A DNA stretch of 64,000 nucleotides, taken from contig NZ_LCTZ01000002.1 of NCBI RefSeq assembly GCF_001413955.1, forward strand, positions 620,001 to 684,000, given 5' to 3'. The position numbers were made by a program, and so were the translations under genes. The notes under the pieces were generated by a model. The model searched no databases and had not been told where the DNA came from. It was given only the letters and a program-made list of their open reading frames with translations. This DNA is from Flagellimonas eckloniae. Lineage in GTDB: Bacteria > Bacteroidota > Bacteroidia > Flavobacteriales > Flavobacteriaceae. The stretch's first letter is position 1; the number at the start of each line of letters is the position of its first letter. Of the stretch, positions 58,665 to 64,000 are shown piece by piece.

Positions 58665-58713
58665 AGAAAAAATAGTACCTTAGTTAGACTAATAACTCAA
58701 TCAAAAAACCCCA

Positions 58714-61113
58714 GTGAAAAAATTAAAAAAAGTACTTCTCGTACTTATTAGTACCCTATGCCTTGTTGTCATTGGTCTGCTGATATTCATAAATTCCCTT
58801 AAGCCAGATTACAACGGAAAAAAGACATTATCAGGAATACAAACCGAGGTCAACGTATTTTACGACGCCTACGGAATCCCTCATATATATGCTAACAATA
58901 AAGAAGATGCTTTCCAAAGCTTGGGATATGTCCATGCCCAAGATCGTCTATGGCAAATGGAATTGTTAAGGAGAATAGCAAAAGGAGGACTTTCCGAAGT
59001 TTTTGGCAAAGATTTAGTAGGAACGGACAAGTTTTTTCTTTCTCTTGGAATAGATGATTATACAACGGAAACGGTTTCCAACTTGGATATGGAAAGCGAA
59101 ATGGTAACGCTCTCAAATGCTTATCTAGACGGAATTAATCAGTTTATAGCAGAAGGCCCAACCCCAGTGGAATTTTATCTTACTGGCTTGGAAAAAGAAC
59201 CATTTTCCATCGAAGATGTATACAACACTATGGGTTATATGGCCTTTAGTTTTGCAATGGCCCATAAAACAGACCCGTTGTTGACCAACCTTAGAAATCA
59301 GCTCGGGGATGAATATGTAAATGAATTGGCAATAGAGTCAGATACATCAACCCTTTGGATCAAGAATTTCAAAAAAACCGTTTCAGATTCCCTAAAAACG
59401 AACATCACGGCGAACGTTACCAGTGTTATGGAAAAACTCCCTGTACCAAAGTTTGTTGGAAGCAATAGCTGGGTGCTATCACCAGAGAAAACCAAAAATG
59501 GCAAGGTTATATTCGCAAACGATCCCCATATAGAATTTGCTCAACCTTCTGTTTGGTATGAAGCCCATGTCATAACCCCGGAATATGAAAAATACGGATA
59601 CCACTTGGCGGGGGTCCCATTTCCCATTCTTGCCCACGATAGAAATCTGGCATTTGGATTGACAATGTTTGAGAATGACGATATTGATTTTTATTTTGAA
59701 GAAACCCATCCATCGGACAGTACAAAATATAAAACCGAATCTGGTTGGAAAAATTATGAGTATGTAACAAAAAACATTAAGGTAAAGGATGGGGAAACTA
59801 CTATTTTCAAATACAAGAAAACAAGGCATGGCCCAGTGCTTAACAATATAGCCGATCAAATTAAGGGAGAAACACCGATTTCGATGTCTTGGATCTACAC
59901 ACAAGTGGACAATGAGATAATGAAAGGTTTATATGGTATGTGCACGGCCAAGGATATTGATGAGTTTAAGAAAGCCCTACCCAAAATACATGCCCCGGGC
60001 TTAAATATAATGTATGGGGATGCCAAGGGTAATGTAGCCTGGTGGGCAACTGCAAAATTGTATCAGATGCCAGATAGTGTATCTACCAAATTTGTGCTAA
60101 ATGGAGCTTCTGGTGAGGAAGAACGTTTAGATTATTTGGATTTTTCAGAGAACCCAAGCGCCATAAACCCTCCATGGAATTATGTATACTCGGCTAACAA
60201 CCAACCTGATTCCATTTCTGGAATGGTTTATCCTGGCTACTACCTCCCAGAAAACAGAGCTGTTAGGATTGTAGAGCTGTTAAGCTCAAAAGATGATTGG
60301 GACCTGGAATCCACTTCTAAAATGACACTTGACATTACTTCTCCCATTAATCCAAAAATGGTGTCCGAATTGATAAAACTCTTGGATATCACCCCTTTAT
60401 CAAATGACCAATTGGTACAATTAGACGCACTTAAAAATTGGGATGGAACGTATACTTTGGAAAGCACAAGTGCCCTACTTTATCATAGATGCGAATATTA
60501 TGTGCTTAAAAACACTTTTGAAGACGAAATGGGTACAGAACAATTTAATCAGTTCTTGGCAACGCATTTATTCAAACGTCACATTGCCTTTGGCACTCGA
60601 AAGGAAAAAGGAATATGGTGGGATAATATTACAACTAAGGATAAAGTTGAAACCAGGGATGAAATCGCATTAAAATCATTTGCGGATGCATGGAAATCAT
60701 TGGTTGCTGATTTTGGTCCAGACCCAAGTGAATGGACCTGGGATAAAGCCCATACATTGGAACACCCACATCCTATTGGTCAAGTGGAATCCTTGCGTAA
60801 ATTTTTTAATGTAGGCCCATACCCGGTAGAGGGTACACAAGAAGTAATCAACAATATGAGCTTTAAATATGATAGTACAGGTCTCTATCGTGTAAGTTCT
60901 GGACCATCTACGCGTCGTATAATTGATTTTTCAGACGTGGAAAACAGTATAAGCATCTTGCCAACAGGACAATCAGGAAACCCCCTGAGCAAATACTATA
61001 AGGATCAAGCGGAACTTTTTGTAAATGGAGAATTTAGAAAAATGATGATGAACAAGGAGGAGATCGAGGAGACCGCAGCCTCATTACTTGTTTTTAAACC
61101 CTCAAAGGAGTAA
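58714..61113 (+). CDS. Penicillin acylase family protein
   Basis: GTG start. An N-terminal hydrophobic segment (about 5-27) anchors or exports the protein. The A chain has IPHIYANNKEDAFQSLGYVHAQDRLWQME; the B chain would begin after autocatalytic cleavage at the nucleophile Ser250 in VGSNSWVLSPEKT, followed by DPHIEFAQPSVWYEAH and the Asn-containing SANNQPDS. The length (799) is typical for periplasmic Ntn-hydrolases that split amide bonds of N-acyl compounds such as acyl-homoserine lactones, N-acyl amino acids or beta-lactams; the substrate is unknown. Monocistronic. Confidence 0.88.
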   Translation: MKKLKKVLLVLISTLCLVVIGLLIFINSLKPDYNGKKTLSGIQTEVNVFYDAYGIPHIYANNKEDAFQSLGYVHAQDRLWQMELLRRIAKGGLSEVFGKDLVGTDKFFLSLGIDDYTTETVSNLDMESEMVTLSNAYLDGINQFIAEGPTPVEFYLTGLEKEPFSIEDVYNTMGYMAFSFAMAHKTDPLLTNLRNQLGDEYVNELAIESDTSTLWIKNFKKTVSDSLKTNITANVTSVMEKLPVPKFVGSNSWVLSPEKTKNGKVIFANDPHIEFAQPSVWYEAHVITPEYEKYGYHLAGVPFPILAHDRNLAFGLTMFENDDIDFYFEETHPSDSTKYKTESGWKNYEYVTKNIKVKDGETTIFKYKKTRHGPVLNNIADQIKGETPISMSWIYTQVDNEIMKGLYGMCTAKDIDEFKKALPKIHAPGLNIMYGDAKGNVAWWATAKLYQMPDSVSTKFVLNGASGEEERLDYLDFSENPSAINPPWNYVYSANNQPDSISGMVYPGYYLPENRAVRIVELLSSKDDWDLESTSKMTLDITSPINPKMVSELIKLLDITPLSNDQLVQLDALKNWDGTYTLESTSALLYHRCEYYVLKNTFEDEMGTEQFNQFLATHLFKRHIAFGTRKEKGIWWDNITTKDKVETRDEIALKSFADAWKSLVADFGPDPSEWTWDKAHTLEHPHPIGQVESLRKFFNVGPYPVEGTQEVINNMSFKYDSTGLYRVSSGPSTRRIIDFSDVENSISILPTGQSGNPLSKYYKDQAELFVNGEFRKMMMNKEEIEETAASLLVFKPSKE

Positions 61114-61277
61114 GCCATTTCAAACTTCTCATTTTAAAACACTACTTATTATTAATCAAGTAGTTAATCTTAAGAAATAATTTAATTTAAAAATATTCCG
61201 CTGGTTATACTGCTTTATTATTTTTAAATATATATTTTAGTATTGATAGCTATTTTTTTGAATTTAAATGTTTTGCT

Positions 61278-62042
61278 TTGGACTGTTCCAAAAAAACTTT
61301 CATTAATAGCTATTTTCAACTGTTTTCTTTCCTAGTTGGGTTCCTGCTCAATTTTGTTTTATGTCATGGTCAAATCTCTGAGAAGGAGAGGGACTACTAC
61401 TTATTGTTTGATGATTTTATCGGAGTCGATAACACTAACTTATATCAAGGAGTTCTATATGTTAAAGAGTATAGAACCATCAACGAAAACACCCAGTTTT
61501 TTAGAAGTGATGATTTCCTCAGTGGTTCTATAGATTACAATGGACAGATGTATTTTGACCTTGATCTAAAGTATGACGTCTATAACGATGAATTATTGCT
61601 GAAAATAATTCAGAAAGCAGGCGGAGGAACAATTAAACTGTTCAAAGAAAACATTGAAAGTTTTGAAATAGAAGGAAGGGTATTTGAACAAATTTATGCA
61701 GAAAGTTTACCGACAGGATTCTATGAAGTTTTGGTGAAAAACGCATTTTTCACACTTTATGCAAAGCGGGTAAAAAAGAAATTTGAAAGAAAAGATACAT
61801 TCATTTTTGATGAGTTTTTAGATGGACGAAGTGAATATGTCTTATGCTACACTAACAAGTATGTTTTACTAAAATCTAAAAAAAGCATAACAGGTCTATT
61901 TCCAGAATTTAAAAATGATATTAATGAATATTATAGAAAGGTAAATTGGCGTACCAAAACGGATACTGATGGGTTTCATATTGGCCTTATGAAGCGTATA
62001 GAAATACAATTGTCCAATACGAAAAAACCATTGGTGAAATGA
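61278..62042 (+). CDS. Secreted protein of unknown function coupled to a TonB receptor
   Basis: The reading frame starts at TTG 61278; no in-frame ATG precedes the hydrophobic stretch LFSFLVGFLLNFVLCHGQ, which serves as signal peptide. The mature part is charged and beta-rich (YYLLFDDFIGVDNTNLYQGV, YNGQMYFDLDLKYDVYNDEL, GRVFEQIYAESL). I do not recognise a family. Its stop codon overlaps the ATG of the TonB-dependent receptor (ATGA), so both proteins are made together and may form a complex at the outer membrane. Similar genes are not present elsewhere in the window. Confidence 0.7.
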   Translation: MDCSKKTFINSYFQLFSFLVGFLLNFVLCHGQISEKERDYYLLFDDFIGVDNTNLYQGVLYVKEYRTINENTQFFRSDDFLSGSIDYNGQMYFDLDLKYDVYNDELLLKIIQKAGGGTIKLFKENIESFEIEGRVFEQIYAESLPTGFYEVLVKNAFFTLYAKRVKKKFERKDTFIFDEFLDGRSEYVLCYTNKYVLLKSKKSITGLFPEFKNDINEYYRKVNWRTKTDTDGFHIGLMKRIEIQLSNTKKPLVK

Positions 62043-64000
62043 AAAGAATCCTAGTGAGCCTCATGCTTTTAGCAAGCATGCAATATGTACATTCCCAAGT
62101 GGAGATTCCAAAGATTTCGGTGTCTTTCAACGATACAGATTTAAAAGAGGCACTTTCTGCTATTGAAGAGAAAACAGAATACAGTTTTTTCTATATCGAA
62201 TCATGGTTAAAAGGGGTAAAGGTTTCCGGAGAATATACAGATTTAAGAATTGATGAAGTCCTGGAAGAATTATTCAAGAATACGGCATTCAATTTCCACA
62301 TCATGGACGAACAAAGAATATTTCTACTGCAGAATAACCAAATATACAATTCCTTGCCGAAGGTTTTTTTTGGAAAAGAAGAAGAGCTGACCGACTCCGA
62401 AATTGAGTTTGAAGAATTAGAAAATTTAGCTCCTTTGTTTGTGGAAACAGATGAGAATGACATAAACAAAGAATTAAAAGTTGTTAAAATTGGAAAAGAA
62501 AATAAGAGCAATCGAAGAAGGACATTTACACTGACTGGAAAAGCTGTTAATGCTAAAGGGCAGCCTATCCCAGATTTAGCTATTATTCTTCAAGGAAAAG
62601 ATGTTGGTACATCTACTAATGTAAATGGAAATTATAGCATTGACCTTCCTGCAGGTGAAAACATTTTAGAAACCAAAGGACTTGGTATTCAAGGTTCAAG
62701 AACCAAAATTATTCTGTATAATGATGGTGTTTTTAATTTTCAACTGAATGAAAGTCTAGAGGTATTGGACGAGGTTATTGTAGAGGCAAATAGAGATAGA
62801 AATGTAGAAACGGCATTGACGGGGGTAACCTTGATTGAAGTTGAGAAAATAAAGAACATTCCTTTGGTACTGGGGGAAAGGGATGTATTGAAAGCAGCAG
62901 TTACTTTACCTGGTATTACCACTGCTGGTGAGGGGGCCGCAGGTTATAATGTAAGAGGAGGGAGAGCAGACCAAAATCTAATCTTATTGGATGATGGGGT
63001 TATTTACAATCCATCTCATTTTTTTGGCATTTTTTCTGCAATTAACCCATATAGTACAGGGTTGGCGGAGATTTACAAAGGAAATATTCCTGCGGAATTT
63101 GGAGGAAGGCTTTCCTCGGTCTTTGATATTACCACCAAAGATGGAAACACACAAAAATTTGCAGGAGAGGCTTCCATAGGACCGGTAACAAGCAATATTG
63201 TACTTGAAACCCCTATACTAAAAGATAAATCGGCATTGCTTATTGGTGGCAGGGGTACTTATTCAGATTGGATATTACGCGCATTGGATGATGAGCAACT
63301 GAGTAATAGTACAGCCTCATTTTTCGACCTCATCGCTAAGTACAACCATACCATAAATGACAATAACGAAATAAAAGCTACGGGCTATTTTAGTCGAGAT
63401 GCCTTTAGCATTACATCAGATTCCATATTTGATTACAGCAATAGATTGGTTTCATTGAAATGGGACCATAAGTTTAATGAAAAGAACACAGGAAGTCTCA
63501 TACTTTCCAATAGCGAATATAAATTTGGGATTGAGTTTGATGGTGAATCCAACGATGATTTTGATTTAGGGTATAAAAACAACGAAACCGAGATTAAGAT
63601 TAAGATAAAATACCTTCATAGTGATAAACACAAATTTGATTATGGTTTATCCAGTAAGCTTTATGTTGTAAACCCTGGAGAAATTGCCCCGCTAACTTCA
63701 GATTCTGATGTTTCAACTTTGACCCTGGCTGAAGAAAAAGGTCTGGAGTCTGCTATTTTTTTATCTGACAGGTATAAAGTAAGCGATAAGTTGTTAGTGG
63801 ATATGGGCCTCAGGTATTCCTTTTATGCTGCGCTTGGTGCTTCAGCACAGCGGATTTATGAAGACAACGCACCTCGAAGTAGCGCCACTTTAACAGAAAT
63901 AGAGGAATTTGATAAAAACGAAGTAATAGAAACATTTGGAGGTCCGGAAGTACGGCTTTCCGCAAGGTATTTCATCAAGCCTGACTTTTCAGTGAAAGCA
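62039..64000 (+). CDS. TonB-dependent receptor with STN domain (3' part outside window)
   Basis: The frame is open from ATG 62039 to the end of the window (654 residues seen). A signal peptide (MKRILVSLMLLASMQYVHSQ) is followed by an STN domain (about 25-105; VSFNDTDLKEALSAIEEKTEYSFFYI), an acidic linker, a carboxypeptidase-like beta-sandwich (about 160-240; TGKAVNAKGQPIPDLAIILQG) and a plug (about 265-375; ITTAGEGAAGYNVRGGRADQNLILLDD, PAEFGGRLSSVFDI). The barrel strands begin after that. STN-type receptors usually signal through FecR/FecI, but neither gene lies upstream here. Substrate unknown. The 3' end cannot be judged. Confidence 0.88.
   Translation, partial: MKRILVSLMLLASMQYVHSQVEIPKISVSFNDTDLKEALSAIEEKTEYSFFYIESWLKGVKVSGEYTDLRIDEVLEELFKNTAFNFHIMDEQRIFLLQNNQIYNSLPKVFFGKEEELTDSEIEFEELENLAPLFVETDENDINKELKVVKIGKENKSNRRRTFTLTGKAVNAKGQPIPDLAIILQGKDVGTSTNVNGNYSIDLPAGENILETKGLGIQGSRTKIILYNDGVFNFQLNESLEVLDEVIVEANRDRNVETALTGVTLIEVEKIKNIPLVLGERDVLKAAVTLPGITTAGEGAAGYNVRGGRADQNLILLDDGVIYNPSHFFGIFSAINPYSTGLAEIYKGNIPAEFGGRLSSVFDITTKDGNTQKFAGEASIGPVTSNIVLETPILKDKSALLIGGRGTYSDWILRALDDEQLSNSTASFFDLIAKYNHTINDNNEIKATGYFSRDAFSITSDSIFDYSNRLVSLKWDHKFNEKNTGSLILSNSEYKFGIEFDGESNDDFDLGYKNNETEIKIKIKYLHSDKHKFDYGLSSKLYVVNPGEIAPLTSDSDVSTLTLAEEKGLESAIFLSDRYKVSDKLLVDMGLRYSFYAALGASAQRIYEDNAPRSSATLTEIEEFDKNEVIETFGGPEVRLSARYFIKPDFSVKA

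Noticed and set aside
1..64000. CRISPR arrays, insertion sequences, prophage or integrase genes
   Set aside because: None was seen. The only repeats are the GLUG units, the two-copy 90-bp element, the operator pair and paralogous genes.

Overview
The window looks like chromosomal DNA of a low-GC member of the Bacteroidota, most likely a marine Flavobacteriaceae. The evidence is a type IX secretion C-terminal sorting domain, carboxypeptidase-like/TonB-dependent outer-membrane proteins, LytTR and His_kinase-type (LytS-like) signalling, DUF5777 beta-barrels, the flavobacterial photolyase neighbourhood (DUF2256, DUF2805, DUF2452), Bacteroidota-style -7 boxes (TAnnTTTG) and little Shine-Dalgarno sequence. 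Genus cannot be fixed from sequence reading alone. No phage, insertion sequence, CRISPR array or rRNA is visible; there is one tRNA (Ser, UGA).

Layout. 1-4 kb: a secreted unknown protein, a LuxR-type regulator with Glu where the phospho-acceptor Asp should be, a PD40 propeller protein and a possible unannotated transcript with its own terminator. 4.2-9.9 kb: a 1902-residue secreted GLUG-repeat adhesin-like protein with three long internal repeats. 9.9-11.6 kb: rluF and a TolB-like propeller protein. 11.8-15.0 kb: a three-gene signalling operon (secreted protein, sensor kinase, LytTR response regulator) in which the secreted protein and the kinase share the same tandem sensor-like domains. 15.2-18.3 kb: a tiny ribbon-helix-helix protein and a large outer-membrane beta-barrel protein.

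18.4-25.6 kb is the most unusual block: a nine-gene minus-strand operon of envelope and redox-type proteins in which a DUF5777 barrel / YceI / OB-fold triplet occurs twice, together with a haem-motif lipoprotein, a cupredoxin-tailed lipoprotein and a CxxC HMA-like protein. A membrane-anchored Cache-LytTR regulator is divergently transcribed from it, and imperfect direct repeats of about 90 bp bracket the whole block. 25.8-30.8 kb is a photoprotection/DNA-repair cluster: a small protein, glutathione peroxidase and membrane protein on the plus strand; a photolyase-like protein lacking Fe-S ligands, DUF2256, a short photolyase-like protein, DUF2805, DUF2452 and a 54-residue protein on the minus strand. 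Both transcription units start near an inverted repeat TGTTTAA-N16-TTAAACA, which suggests one shared regulator.

31-34.3 kb: two lipoproteins (FG-GAP and beta-trefoil), tRNA-Ser and a TSUP permease. 34.4-43.8 kb: a DegT-type aminotransferase and the housekeeping series tpx-dgkA-ftsK-lolA-lptF/G-ribB (the RibA half of the last gene is degenerate), with an NhaC antiporter. 43.8-49.6 kb: a Met/Cys gamma-lyase-type enzyme divergent from an Lrp/AsnC regulator, a membrane protein, a possibly Tat-exported aldo/keto reductase overlapping a transporter gene, and an AraC regulator with a membrane domain. 49.7-61.1 kb: lpdA, a YghZ-like reductase, a membrane acyltransferase, the run FMN reductase-pabB-tilS-dsbD, and a penicillin acylase homologue. 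61.3-64 kb: a secreted protein translationally coupled to a TonB-dependent receptor that runs off the window.
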